This document shows, in pieces, positions 18,144-26,590 of a stretch of 64,000 bases of DNA. Made by a program: the position numbers and the translations under genes. Origin of the DNA: AWTP1-18 sp036504515 (GTDB lineage Bacteria; Pseudomonadota; Gammaproteobacteria; Burkholderiales; Rhodocyclaceae); contig DASXVA010000001.1 of the NCBI GenBank assembly GCA_036504515.1, positions 682,001-746,000 on the forward strand. The letters are read 5' to 3'. The notes beneath the pieces are model-generated. The model was not told where the DNA came from. It saw only the letters and a list, made by a program, of their open reading frames with translations, and ran no database searches. The stretch's first letter is position 1. The number at the start of each line of letters is the position of its first letter.

Positions 18144-18943
18144 CCGGCCCGTAGTGCTTTGAGAACAGGACTGGTGTCGGGACGTATCCCGCGCCAGAGG
18201 GCAAAGGCTTCCGCTGCCTGTTCCACCAGCATACCCAGACCGTCCATGGTGATGGCCCCGGCGGCTTTGGCCTGGCGCAGGAAGGGCGTGTCCTTGCCGT
18301 ACATCATGTCGTAGGCGAGGCAACCTGGCGCAAACAAACCCTCCGGTAAGGGCAGGGTGGCATCGGCCAGGCTGGCGGAGGTGGCGTTAACGATGAGGTC
18401 GAATTGGCGTCCGGTCAGGTCGGCAAAGCCGCAGCCTTCCACCGCAGGGCCGAAGTGGGCTGCCAGGGCATGGGCCTTTTCCGGCGTGCGGTTGGCGATA
18501 ACCAGGCAGCGGGGGTGTTGTTCCAGTAGGGGCAACACTGCCCCGCGCGTCGCACCGCCAGCACCCAGCAGCAGGACCCGTTTGCCCTGGACGACAAGCC
18601 CCCCGTTGTTTTGAATGTCGGCGAGCAGCCCCGCCCCATCGGTGTTGTCGCCGAGGATGTCGTCACCGTCGAAGACCAGCGTGTTCACCGCACCAGCAGC
18701 TTCCGCCCGGGGGGTACGCCGGGTACACAGACGGAAGGCTTCTTCCTTGAAGGGCACGGTCACGTTGGCACCGCGGCCCCCTTCGTGACGAAAGGCATCG
18801 ACCTCTGCGGCAAAGCCGTCAACCGGCGCAAGGCGCGTGGTGTAGGCCATGTCCTGACCGCTCTGGGCGGCGAACAGGCCATGAATGCGGGGCGACTTGG
18901 AATGGGCAACGGGGTTGCCGAAAACGGCGTAGTGGTCGGTCAT
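18140..18943 (-). CDS. aroE: Shikimate dehydrogenase (NADP+)
   Basis: The 267-aa product reduces 3-dehydroshikimate to shikimate in aromatic amino-acid synthesis. It shows the substrate loop FGNPVAHSKSPRIH, the catalytic Lys in GANVTVPFKEEA, the catalytic Asp in DNTDGAGLL, the nucleotide loop LLGAGGATRGA and the NRTPEKA basic patch that selects NADPH. The start codon directly abuts the stop of the tonB-like gene and the 3' end overlaps mtgA by four bases, so the three are translationally coupled. Confidence 0.95.
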   Translation of the reverse strand: MTDHYAVFGNPVAHSKSPRIHGLFAAQSGQDMAYTTRLAPVDGFAAEVDAFRHEGGRGANVTVPFKEEAFRLCTRRTPRAEAAGAVNTLVFDGDDILGDNTDGAGLLADIQNNGGLVVQGKRVLLLGAGGATRGAVLPLLEQHPRCLVIANRTPEKAHALAAHFGPAVEGCGFADLTGRQFDLIVNATSASLADATLPLPEGLFAPGCLAYDMMYGKDTPFLRQAKAAGAITMDGLGMLVEQAAEAFALWRGIRPDTSPVLKALRAG

Positions 18944-19852
18944 TTATTGGGATTGCAGGCGATCGCCCTGGGTGAAGGTCCAGGTCCGGGCAAAGGCCAG
19001 TACATCGTACTGTTGACGCATGTCGCCGGAGAACTTGCCGTAGGGGGCGGCCAGTCGCAGGATGCGAAGGGCGGCTTCATCAAGCACCTTCTGGCCGGAG
19101 GAACGCTGGACTTCGGCCCGCTTCAGGTTGCCGTCGGCATCGATTTCAAGATAGACCACCAGGCTGCCGTACATCTTGCCCCGGGCTTCCGGTGGGTAGT
19201 TGAGGTTGCCGACGCGTTCCACCTTCAGGCGCCAGTCTTCAATGTACTGGGCGGGCAGATATTCCTCGGTGCGGGCGCCGACAAACTTCTTGCGCGGGCG
19301 CTTGCTGTAATCGTCCATCTGCCGGTCGATCTGGGCTTCGAGGCGGGCAATGGCCATGGAGCGAGTTACCAGATCCAAGCCGGACATGGTGGGTTGCAGG
19401 GGCAATTTGTCTTCCTGACGATCGTCGCTACGGATTTTCTTTCGATCTTCTTTCAGCTTGGTCATCACCTGCCGCTGCTGGGCTTCCAGATCGGAGACCC
19501 GTTGTTGCGCAGCAACCAGGTCCGTGCCTTCCTTGTCTTGGGGAGAAGGGGGCAGGGGAGTGGTGGCACGGTGGTCCTGATCGGTATTGCCGCCGCCGTT
19601 TGTATTGGCTTGGGCTTTGGCTTGGGCCTGGTCGGGGCGTTCCCGGTGCTTGGCATTTACCAGCACCACATCCATGGCCCGTTCCGTGACCTTGGTCAGG
19701 GCGTCGGGATAGGTGAAATGGATGGTGAGCAGAATGGCATGAAGGAATAAAGAAATCCCTAACGCCAAACTAAGGTTGCGCTGACTCGAATTCATCCCGG
19801 CGGGAACGACAGGAATGGACAGGCCGGAAGAAGAGGTTTGCAGCGCAGACAT
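18944..19852 (-). CDS. TonB-like energy transducer
   Basis: The 302-aa product has one membrane helix at ~28-50 (LALGISLFLHAILLTIHF), a long charged and coiled-coil linker rich in Gln/Lys/Glu (residues ~105-190), and a C-terminal TonB domain (ERVGNLNYPPEARGK, GSLVVYLEIDADGNL, ALRILRLAAPYGKF). The 'Y-P-x-x-A-R' and 'G-x-V-x-V-x-x-x-x-D-G' elements are typical. No exbB/exbD partner is adjacent. The linker is not the classical Pro-rich type, so its receptor partners are uncertain. It lies 11 bases after the RNB nuclease gene. Confidence 0.8.
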   Translation of the reverse strand: MSALQTSSSGLSIPVVPAGMNSSQRNLSLALGISLFLHAILLTIHFTYPDALTKVTERAMDVVLVNAKHRERPDQAQAKAQANTNGGGNTDQDHRATTPLPPSPQDKEGTDLVAAQQRVSDLEAQQRQVMTKLKEDRKKIRSDDRQEDKLPLQPTMSGLDLVTRSMAIARLEAQIDRQMDDYSKRPRKKFVGARTEEYLPAQYIEDWRLKVERVGNLNYPPEARGKMYGSLVVYLEIDADGNLKRAEVQRSSGQKVLDEAALRILRLAAPYGKFSGDMRQQYDVLAFARTWTFTQGDRLQSQ

Positions 19853-19863
19853 GGCCGACGATT

Positions 19864-21789
19864 TTACTCGCCGGACACCTCTTCACCCTCACTGGATAAA
19901 GCTTCATCAGGGGCCGGGGAGGCCAGCAATTCGAGGTATCGGGCCTGGGCTTCAGCTTCCAGCAGGTCGATGGAGACCACCTCAAGACGAACGCCGACAC
20001 CGCGATCCAGCGCCGGCAGGGAAGGCACCTTGATCACCAGGGGAATGTCGTCCAGGCGCACCAGGCTTTCCTTGATCACATTGGCGGTGACCTGCTTCAC
20101 CTCTTCCTGGGCCAGCCAGCGCAGACACCAGTAGCGTTCCATGGCTCGCTGGAATTCGGCGTAGGCGGCGTAGGTCAGCTCGAAGTCGCGCAGGGCGGCC
20201 AGCAGGTCGGCGGACTTGGGCGGGAACACAGGTGCTTCGCCGCGCAGATGGGAGATCAACTGCCACTGGTTCACCAGATCCACGTAGCGGCGCAGGGGCG
20301 AGGAAGACCAGGCGTAGCAATCCACCCCCAGCCCTTCGTGGGGCGCGGCGACAGTGCTCATGCGCACCTTGCCCGCGGTCTGTACCCGGTACAGGCCGGG
20401 AATGCCGGCATCCGCCAGTAGCTTGCCCCAGGTGGAATTGGCGACGATCATCAGTTCCGCCACCAGGGTGTCCAGGGGAGAGCCCCGGGGACGCTGGCCG
20501 ATTTCGATATGGCCGTTGCCGCAGGCGCTGTCCCGGGTCCAGTCCACCACGAAGCTGTAGTCCTTGCGGTTCTGCTGGCCGCTGGCGCCGCGACCGGCTT
20601 CCAGCACGGTCGCCAGTTCCCACAGGCGTTTCAGTTCGTCGCGGAAAGGGAAGTCACCCAAGCCATTGGCCAGGGTGTCTTCGTTGAATACCGGCTCGAT
20701 GTCGTGGTGGCGCAGATTGGCGGCCATGGGCACCGCTTCGATGCGGCTTTCGTGGCCGAGGATGCGCAGGTCCGAGGCGACATCGAGATAAAGGGAGAGG
20801 GTGGGCACTGTGCGACCGGCAGCCAGGGTGAAACGATCCACCACCTCGTCGGGCAGCATGGTGATCTTGCGCCCCGGCATATAGACCGTGGACAACCGTT
20901 CCCGGGCCACCTTGCCCAGAGCCGTGTCCGGGGTGATGCCCAGGCCCGGCGCGGCGATGTGGATGCCCACCGTCATGCCGCCGTCGGCCTTGAAAACCAC
21001 GGAGAAGGCATCGTCGATTTCCGTCGTGTGGGCGTCGTCGATGGAGAAGGCTTGGACGTTCGCCACGGGCAGCGCTTCAATTTCCGCTGGGGCATTGAAG
21101 GCCGGGTAGTCAGTGCCCTTGGGGAAATATTCGAACAGGAATTTCCCCAGGTGGTATTCGTGGGTGTTGTTCAGAGCGCCACATTGTTGCAACAGCTTGG
21201 GCACCGATACGCCCAACTCGGCGCAGGCCGCTTCCATCGCCTTGGTTTCAAGCCGGTTGCGATCCGGCTTGTAAAGCATCTGGGTCAACAGCCCGGGACC
21301 GCCGCTGGCAAATTCGGCGGGCAGGGTGCCGGCCTTGAATTCTTTCACCATGCGTTCGGCGGCAGCGGCTTGATGCTTTTTCTTTTCCAGCCCGGCCAGG
21401 GCCGCTTGCAGGATGTCCGGCGGCGCTTTGCGGAAGCGCCCCTTGCCTTTGCGGTGAAAGTAGATCGGCGCAGAATGCAGCCGCAGCAAGACGGCGGCGG
21501 CTTCGGCGGGGGTGGGCTTGTGGCCCTGATATTCTTCCGCCAGGGTTTCAAAACCGAACTCTTCCTCGGGGCAAACTTCCCAGAGAAAGTCCGTGTCGAT
21601 TTCCTCAGCACCGGCTTCAGCCCGGGCCATCAACTCCGCAGGGGCGATGCCGTCGAAGCGCAACAGCACATTAGCTGCCTTGACCTTGCTGCGCTTGCCG
21701 GAGGGCATTTCCACCTGGAGGGAGGTGTTCTGATCGGCCATCACGGTGCCAGCCTTGAAGGCACCTTCTTCTTCAAACAGAACATTCAT
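19864..21789 (-). CDS. RNB-domain ribonuclease (RNase II family)
   Basis: The 641-aa 3'-5' exoribonuclease-like protein has an N-terminal beta-barrel-like region, then the RNB catalytic domain. The active-site stretch reads SIDDAHTTEIDDAF: the four acidic positions of RNase II are D, E, D, D here, with Glu replacing the second Asp as in organelle and cyanobacterial RNB proteins. Further family elements are GIHIAAPG, MLPDEVVDRFTLAAG (MLP motif) and the C-terminal WSSSPLRRYVDLVNQWQL with the RNA-binding Arg residues. Whether it is an active RNase II orthologue is not certain, so no symbol is given. First of the four-gene run ending in mtgA. Confidence 0.85.
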   Translation of the reverse strand: MNVLFEEEGAFKAGTVMADQNTSLQVEMPSGKRSKVKAANVLLRFDGIAPAELMARAEAGAEEIDTDFLWEVCPEEEFGFETLAEEYQGHKPTPAEAAAVLLRLHSAPIYFHRKGKGRFRKAPPDILQAALAGLEKKKHQAAAAERMVKEFKAGTLPAEFASGGPGLLTQMLYKPDRNRLETKAMEAACAELGVSVPKLLQQCGALNNTHEYHLGKFLFEYFPKGTDYPAFNAPAEIEALPVANVQAFSIDDAHTTEIDDAFSVVFKADGGMTVGIHIAAPGLGITPDTALGKVARERLSTVYMPGRKITMLPDEVVDRFTLAAGRTVPTLSLYLDVASDLRILGHESRIEAVPMAANLRHHDIEPVFNEDTLANGLGDFPFRDELKRLWELATVLEAGRGASGQQNRKDYSFVVDWTRDSACGNGHIEIGQRPRGSPLDTLVAELMIVANSTWGKLLADAGIPGLYRVQTAGKVRMSTVAAPHEGLGVDCYAWSSSPLRRYVDLVNQWQLISHLRGEAPVFPPKSADLLAALRDFELTYAAYAEFQRAMERYWCLRWLAQEEVKQVTANVIKESLVRLDDIPLVIKVPSLPALDRGVGVRLEVVSIDLLEAEAQARYLELLASPAPDEALSSEGEEVSGE

Positions 21790-21822
21790 GGGGAGGGTAC
21801 TGCCGGGGCGAAAGGGCGCGGA

Positions 21823-22416
21823 TTATAGCGTGGGGTGCGGGCCGGACCGGCCTGTGGCGAAGTCGAGTACGGCAGCAAGGTATTGGGGCCAGCGGGTGAA
21901 GCTGTGGTCGCCTCCCGGCAGCACGGTTTGCCGGGCACCGCGGTAACGGGCAACAGCCAGACGATAGTCCAGCACCTCGTCTCCTTCTTCCAGCAGCAGC
22001 CAGTAACGCTCGGGACGGGTGATGGCGGGGACTTCAAGGGCCCTCAGTTCGGCGATGTGCAGGCGGGTGAATTCGAAGCTTTCCCCCGTGTGGAAGTTGG
22101 TCTGGGGGCCGAGGTAGTGTTCCAGGGACAAATGGGCGACGACGGCAGGATTGACCAGCACCGCCTGACAACCATGTTGTTCCGCCAGCCAGGTGGCGTA
22201 GAAGCCGCCGAGGGAAGAGCCGACCAGGGTGACTGGTTCCCGGGACTGGGCCATGAGTTCTTCGATCAGGCTTATCGTTTCCCGGGCCGACACCGGCAGG
22301 GCCGGGCAGGCAAAGGGAACTCCCCGGGCCGCTGCGGCCGCTTTCATCTGCTCGGCCTTGGCCGAAAGAGGCGAAGATTTGAAACCGTGCAGGTAGATCA
22401 GGCAGCCGTTGGCCAC
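21823..22416 (-). CDS. yqiA: YqiA-like esterase (alpha/beta hydrolase)
   Basis: The frame is open back to an ATG at 22527, but the first 37 codons would translate two palindromic repeats. The GTG at 22414-22416 gives 197 aa, close to the 193 aa of E. coli YqiA, and puts the conserved L-I-Y-L-H-G-F-K-S-S right at the N-terminus as in that protein. The nucleophile elbow is VGSSLGGFYATWLA, with VLVNPAVV after it, Asp in EEGDEVLDY and His in GGDHSFTRW. YqiA hydrolyses short acyl esters; its cellular role is unclear. It sits 33 bases upstream of the RNB nuclease. Confidence 0.8.
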   Translation of the reverse strand: MANGCLIYLHGFKSSPLSAKAEQMKAAAAARGVPFACPALPVSARETISLIEELMAQSREPVTLVGSSLGGFYATWLAEQHGCQAVLVNPAVVAHLSLEHYLGPQTNFHTGESFEFTRLHIAELRALEVPAITRPERYWLLLEEGDEVLDYRLAVARYRGARQTVLPGGDHSFTRWPQYLAAVLDFATGRSGPHPTL

Positions 22417-22453
22417 CTGATCTACCTGCGGTAAAGGCGTGCACCATTCCCCC

Positions 22454-22508
22454 GTCCCCCTTCCCGAGGAAGGGGACGATTGGTCACCTCCCCCGCTGGG
22501 CGGGGGAG
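22454..22508. repeat. Pair of REP-like palindromes
   Basis: Two adjacent G/C hairpins: GTCCCCCTTCC with GGAAGGGGAC (22454-22477), and CTCCCCCGC with GCGGGGGAG (22488-22508, 3-nt loop). They fill the gap between uppP and yqiA and resemble the repetitive extragenic palindromes common in this group. A related palindrome occurs at 29627. Confidence 0.6.
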
Positions 22509-22536
22509 AAAAGGTGTCCGTACCCATTGTTGGGGC

Positions 22537-23361
22537 TTAGGAATTGCTCCAGTCCACCCATCCGTAGTGCCAGGTGGTCAGCACGGCAATGCCGAAGGCG
22601 ATGCGATACCAGGCGAAGATGGTGAAGTCGTGGTTGCTGATGTAACGCAGCAGCCAGCGCACGCAGAGGAAGGCGGAGACGAAGGCCGCGATGAAGCCCA
22701 CCACCCACATGCCGAGATCGTCGGCATTGAGCAGGGCCCGTTCCTTGTAGAGCTGGTAAGCCGTGGCCACCAGCAGGGTGGGGATGGCGAGGAAGAAGGA
22801 AAACTCCGTGGCGGCGCGGCGGGAAAGGCCGAAGAACAGGCCGCCGATGATGGTGGCGCCGGAACGGGAAGTACCGGGGATCAGGGCCAGGGCCTGGGCC
22901 AGGCCGAGCTTGAAGGCGTCGATGATGTCCAGTTCGTCCACGCTCTCGACGCGGATGCGGTGCTGGCGCTTTTCCGCCCAGAGAATGAAGAAGCCGCCGA
23001 TGATGAAAGTGGTGGCGACGGTGATGGGATTGAACAGGTGGGCCTTGATGGCCTTGCCGAACAGCAGGCCCAGCCCGGCCAGGGGCAGGAAGGCGATGAA
23101 CAGGTTGAGCACCAGCTTCTGGGCGCTGCGGTCATGGCCGAGGCCGGTGACCACGTGGAAGATGCGCTGCCGGTATTCCCACATCACGGCGAGGATGGCA
23201 CCGGACTGGATGACGATCTCGAACAGTTTGCCCTTTTCGTCGTTGAAGCCGAGCAGGTCTCCGGCCAGGATCAGGTGGCCGGTGGAAGAGACCGGCAGAA
23301 ACTCGGTCAGCCCTTCGACGATGCCGAGAATGAGGGCGTGGAAAAGTACGAGGATGTCCAT
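22537..23361 (-). CDS. uppP: Undecaprenyl-diphosphatase (BacA/UppP)
   Basis: The 274-aa, roughly eight-helix inner-membrane enzyme dephosphorylates undecaprenyl pyrophosphate to recycle the lipid carrier for peptidoglycan; overproduction gives bacitracin resistance. Both signature loops are present: GLTEFLPVSSTGHLIL near residue 20 (catalytic Glu, Ser) and the second PGTSRSGATIIGG with the catalytic Arg. The start at 23361 matches the family N-terminus MDxxxLxxALxLGxVEG. Divergent from gluQ. Confidence 0.95.
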   Translation of the reverse strand: MDILVLFHALILGIVEGLTEFLPVSSTGHLILAGDLLGFNDEKGKLFEIVIQSGAILAVMWEYRQRIFHVVTGLGHDRSAQKLVLNLFIAFLPLAGLGLLFGKAIKAHLFNPITVATTFIIGGFFILWAEKRQHRIRVESVDELDIIDAFKLGLAQALALIPGTSRSGATIIGGLFFGLSRRAATEFSFFLAIPTLLVATAYQLYKERALLNADDLGMWVVGFIAAFVSAFLCVRWLLRYISNHDFTIFAWYRIAFGIAVLTTWHYGWVDWSNS

Positions 23362-23530
23362 GGATGACGATGACTGGGGAAGGAGGTTAGGGGCAGCGGT
23401 TGGCTGGTCGAGTCTGGCGCACAGAAGCTGCCGGGAAAAGAGGAGTCCGACGCTAGCCGGAGGATTGTCCTGTCTGGAATGAGATACTTGGACCTATTGT
23501 ATTCGATGCCTTCCGCCCACTTTTCACCCC

Positions 23531-24460
23531 ATGCCGCCTTTAGCCCCATTCGCCCCACCTGCCCCACCCCGGGGCCGGTTCGCCCCCAGCCCCACCGGCC
23601 CCTTGCATTTCGGTTCCGTCGTTGCGGCTCTGGGCAGCTATCTGGAGACGCGTCGCCATGGGGGCGAATGGCTGCTGCGTATGGAGGATGTGGATGAACC
23701 CCGCTGTTCCAAGGACGCTGCCGCCGGCATTCTGCGGGATCTGGAGGCCCTGGGCTTTGCCTGGGATGGACCGGTGCTGTACCAAAGCCAGCGCAAGGAC
23801 CGCTATAGCGAGGTGCTGGAACAACTCAAGCAGCAGGGGCAGGCCTATCCCTGCGCCTGTTCGCGCAAGGATCTGGCTGATGGGCCGACTGCCATCGACG
23901 GCAGTCCCCGCTACCCCGGCACCTGTCGACTGGGTTTGCCGCCGGGGGCCCTTGCCCGGGCCTGGCGCCTGCGGGTGAATGACCAGCCCGTGGCTTTTGC
24001 CGATGCGCTGCAAGGCCCTTGCGAGCAGCATTTGGAACAGGATGTGGGCGACTTCGTCCTGCTCCGGGCTGATGGCTATTACGCTTACCAACTGGCCGTA
24101 GTGGTGGATGATGCCGACCAGGGCATTACTCACGTGGTGCGGGGGGCGGACTTGCTGGATTCCACGCCGCGGCAAATTTATCTGCAAGGGCTGCTGGGCT
24201 TTCCCGTGCCTGCCTTTACCCACTTGCCCGTCGCCGTGAATGCCGCCGGAGAAAAACTGTCCAAGCAGACCCAGGCCCCGGCGGTAGATGTTTCCCGTCC
24301 CGTGCTCCCCTTGTTGGCCGCTTGGCATTTTCTTGGGCAGGTGGCACCGGCGCCGGGGGAAATTGAAAGTATCGAAGAATTCTGGCCCTGGGCGGTACAG
24401 CACTGGGCCCTTGACCGTGTACCCCACTGCCGCAGTCGGCCCTTTGAGCAAAGACCATGA
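23531..24460 (+). CDS. gluQ: Glutamyl-Q tRNA(Asp) synthetase
   Basis: The 309-aa paralogue of GluRS lacks the anticodon-binding domain. It attaches glutamate to the queuosine of tRNA(Asp). The HIGH-like motif is FAPSPTGPLHFGS; Zn ligands C-A-C...Y-P-G-T-C (in YPCACSRKDL and YPGTCRLG) are intact; the KMSKS-like motif is EKLSKQ. The N-terminus has an unusual Pro/Ala-rich leader (MPPLAPFAPPAPPRG). Its stop overlaps the hemW start by four bases (ATGA). Confidence 0.95.
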   Translation: MPPLAPFAPPAPPRGRFAPSPTGPLHFGSVVAALGSYLETRRHGGEWLLRMEDVDEPRCSKDAAAGILRDLEALGFAWDGPVLYQSQRKDRYSEVLEQLKQQGQAYPCACSRKDLADGPTAIDGSPRYPGTCRLGLPPGALARAWRLRVNDQPVAFADALQGPCEQHLEQDVGDFVLLRADGYYAYQLAVVVDDADQGITHVVRGADLLDSTPRQIYLQGLLGFPVPAFTHLPVAVNAAGEKLSKQTQAPAVDVSRPVLPLLAAWHFLGQVAPAPGEIESIEEFWPWAVQHWALDRVPHCRSRPFEQRP

Positions 24461-25677
24461 GTCGCATCATTCCCATCGTTCCCGCCCCAGCGGTCCATCG
24501 CGAGCCTCGCTTCAGCGCCTTGCCGCCCTTGTCCCTCTACGTGCATGTGCCCTGGTGCGTGCGCAAGTGTCCCTATTGCGATTTCAATTCTCACGAAGCC
24601 AAGCAGTCGATTCCCGAAGCGGAGTACGTGGCGGCCTTGATCGCCGACCTGGAGTCCTCCCTGCCGCAAATCTGGAATCGCCCGGTGCACAGCATTTTCT
24701 TCGGTGGCGGTACTCCCAGCCTGTTGTCGGTGAATGCTGTGGATACCCTGCTCGGCGCCTTCCGCGCCCGACTGCCTTTGTCCCCCGAGGCCGAAATCAC
24801 CCTTGAGGCCAACCCCGGCACCGTGGAGGCGGACAAGTTCGCCGGCTTTCGGGCGGCGGGTGTTAACCGGGTGTCCCTCGGCATCCAGAGTTTCAATGAT
24901 CACAAATTGCAGGCCCTGGGCCGCATCCACTCCGCCGACGAAGCGAAACGGGCCATTGATCTGGCCCTGAAGCACTTCGACCAGGTGAACATCGACCTCA
25001 TGTACGCCCTGCCGCAACAGACTCTGGACCAGGCTCGCCATGATCTGGACACCGCGATTGCCTTCGGCACGCCCCACCTGTCGGCCTATCACCTGACCCT
25101 GGAACCCAACACCCCCTACGCCCACAACCCGCCGCCCCTGCCCGACGACGATGCCGCCGCCGACATGCAGGACATGGTGGAGGAAACCCTGGCCTCGGCA
25201 GGCTATGAGCACTACGAAACCTCGGCCTACGCCAAACCCGGCAATGCCTGCTTTCACAATATTAACTACTGGAATTTTGGCGACTATCTGGGTATCGGCG
25301 CCGGTGCCCACGGCAAGATCACTTCTTCGGCTCCTTCCTTGGCCCCGGGGGAAACGCCGGTGCTGCGGGAAATGCGGCGCAAGCATCCGCGGGACTATCT
25401 GGAGGGTGCGGTCCGGCAGGATTTTGTCCAGGAAAAACGCTTTGTCAGTGCGGAGGAATTGCCCTTCGAATTCATGATGAACGCCCTGCGCCTGAACGAC
25501 GGTTTTGCTCCGCCACTCTTCGTCGAGCGCACCGGCTTGCCCCTGGCTATCGTTCAGGCCCGCCTGCTTCAGGCCCGGGATGAAGGCCTGCTGCTGACCA
25601 GCGAAGAGCGCATTGCTCCAACGGAGCAGGGGCGGCGTTATCTCAACCGCTTGCTGCAGATGTTTCTGGTGGGCTGA
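24457..25677 (+). CDS. hemW: Radical SAM heme chaperone HemW (HemN-like)
   Basis: The 406-aa radical SAM protein has the 4Fe-4S motif CVRKCPYCDF (C-x3-C-x2-C) preceded by LYVHVPWC. Next come FGGGTPSLL, EANPGTVE, GVNRVSLGIQSF and a C-terminal HemN-type domain (e.g. FVSAEELPFEFMMNALRL). HemW binds heme and delivers it to respiratory proteins; the family was long annotated as oxygen-independent coproporphyrinogen oxidase. Sequence alone cannot exclude CPO activity, but the length and the lack of the long HemN N-terminal extension fit HemW. Confidence 0.9.
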   Translation: MSRIIPIVPAPAVHREPRFSALPPLSLYVHVPWCVRKCPYCDFNSHEAKQSIPEAEYVAALIADLESSLPQIWNRPVHSIFFGGGTPSLLSVNAVDTLLGAFRARLPLSPEAEITLEANPGTVEADKFAGFRAAGVNRVSLGIQSFNDHKLQALGRIHSADEAKRAIDLALKHFDQVNIDLMYALPQQTLDQARHDLDTAIAFGTPHLSAYHLTLEPNTPYAHNPPPLPDDDAAADMQDMVEETLASAGYEHYETSAYAKPGNACFHNINYWNFGDYLGIGAGAHGKITSSAPSLAPGETPVLREMRRKHPRDYLEGAVRQDFVQEKRFVSAEELPFEFMMNALRLNDGFAPPLFVERTGLPLAIVQARLLQARDEGLLLTSEERIAPTEQGRRYLNRLLQMFLVG

Positions 25678-25694
25678 GGGAAAGGACGATCGTC

Positions 25695-26084
25695 ATGAGT
25701 AGCACCATGGATACCGACAGGGATGGCCTGATTGCGCCCGAGGATCTGGGCCTGTGGGCGGAACACGCGGCGTTGGCCCCTGCGCAACTGGATTGCGTGA
25801 CCGCCATCATGCTCAAGATTCTCGATGGCAAATGCAAGATGGGGCAACGGGAAAAGGACGCCATCGCCCTGGTGTACGACATGGTCAAGGACCGACCGGG
25901 CAAGCTGCTGGAGGATGCTCACCACGCCCTGATCGCCAAGGCTAGACAGAGCATGGACGAGGCAATGGTGGCGCAGGTTTACGAACAGCGCCTGTATGCG
26001 GAGACGATGATTTCCCGGCCAGTGATGAAAGCCTTCAAGGCTTGGTTGCGGCAGGAAGGCGTCCTGGGCAGCGGCAGCGATTAA
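25695..26084 (+). CDS. Small cytosolic protein with an EF-hand-like loop
   Basis: The 129-aa protein has no signal sequence. Residues 6-17 read DTDRDGLIAPED, which satisfies the EF-hand loop pattern D-x-D-x-D-G-x-I-x-x-x-[DE]; only one such loop is seen. The rest is predicted helical and charged (MLKILDGKCKMGQREKDAI..., AMVAQVYEQRLYAETM). It starts 17 bases after hemW, with GGGAAAGGA a little upstream, so it probably belongs to that operon. Its stop TAA and that of the converging bacteriohemerythrin share the same TTAA at 26081-26084. Function unknown; a genuine Ca2+ role is unproven. Confidence 0.65.
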   Translation: MSSTMDTDRDGLIAPEDLGLWAEHAALAPAQLDCVTAIMLKILDGKCKMGQREKDAIALVYDMVKDRPGKLLEDAHHALIAKARQSMDEAMVAQVYEQRLYAETMISRPVMKAFKAWLRQEGVLGSGSD

Positions 26085-26497
26085 GCCGCAGGGGGTGCGA
26101 AGGCTACGCCCGGGAAAGTCTGGGCCAGGTGCTCGCCGTATTCCTTGTCGCATTTGAGAACGTGGCTGATGAACCAATCCTTCAGAAACTGGACCAGTTC
26201 CTGGGAAATATCTTCCTTTACCGAACGTCGCTCCAGTTTTTCCAAATGGGTTTCAATCGCGGCGTGGCTCACTGTATGGGCCGGCAGGTCCGGGTAGTCG
26301 CAGATTTCCAGCAGCGCTTCTTCCACGGCAAAGTGGGTCTTGATGAAGTGCTTGATCTGGATCAGCAGGCCGTGGGTGACCGACCAGCCGTCACCGCTCT
26401 CCAGCGCCCCGGCCAGTTCACGGATGTAGCCGAGGATTTCTTGATGCTGCCGGTCGATGGTCTTGATACCGACTGAATATTCTGGCCGCCATTCCAT
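26081..26497 (-). CDS. Bacteriohemerythrin
   Basis: The 138-aa four-helix O2-binding di-iron protein has ligands by motif: His in VGIKTIDRQHQEIL, H-F-x-x-E in KTHFAVEEALL, H-x3-H in HTVSHAAIETH, and H-x4-D in SHVLKCDKEYG. It starts MEWRPEYSVGI, as usual for the family, where 'W-x-x-x-x-S-V-G-I' is conserved. It may store or deliver oxygen or help oxygen sensing in a microaerobic lifestyle. It converges with the EF-hand gene, sharing four bases. Confidence 0.95.
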   Translation of the reverse strand: MEWRPEYSVGIKTIDRQHQEILGYIRELAGALESGDGWSVTHGLLIQIKHFIKTHFAVEEALLEICDYPDLPAHTVSHAAIETHLEKLERRSVKEDISQELVQFLKDWFISHVLKCDKEYGEHLAQTFPGVAFAPPAA

Positions 26498-26554
26498 GGG
26501 ATTGTTCCGTGTGGGTAACCGTGAATATTACCTTGGTTATAGGTAAGGCCAATT

Positions 26555-26584
26555 GTGGTTTACCCGTAGCAGCGGGCAAACCAC
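26555..26584 (-). terminator. Hairpin downstream of hemL
   Basis: Twelve-bp arms with one mismatch (GTGGTTTACCCG at 26555-26566 and CGGGCAAACCAC at 26573-26584) lie directly after the hemL stop. No good T tract follows on the minus strand, so this may be a weak terminator or an mRNA-stabilising structure. Confidence 0.45.
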
Positions 26585-26590
26585 GGACAA

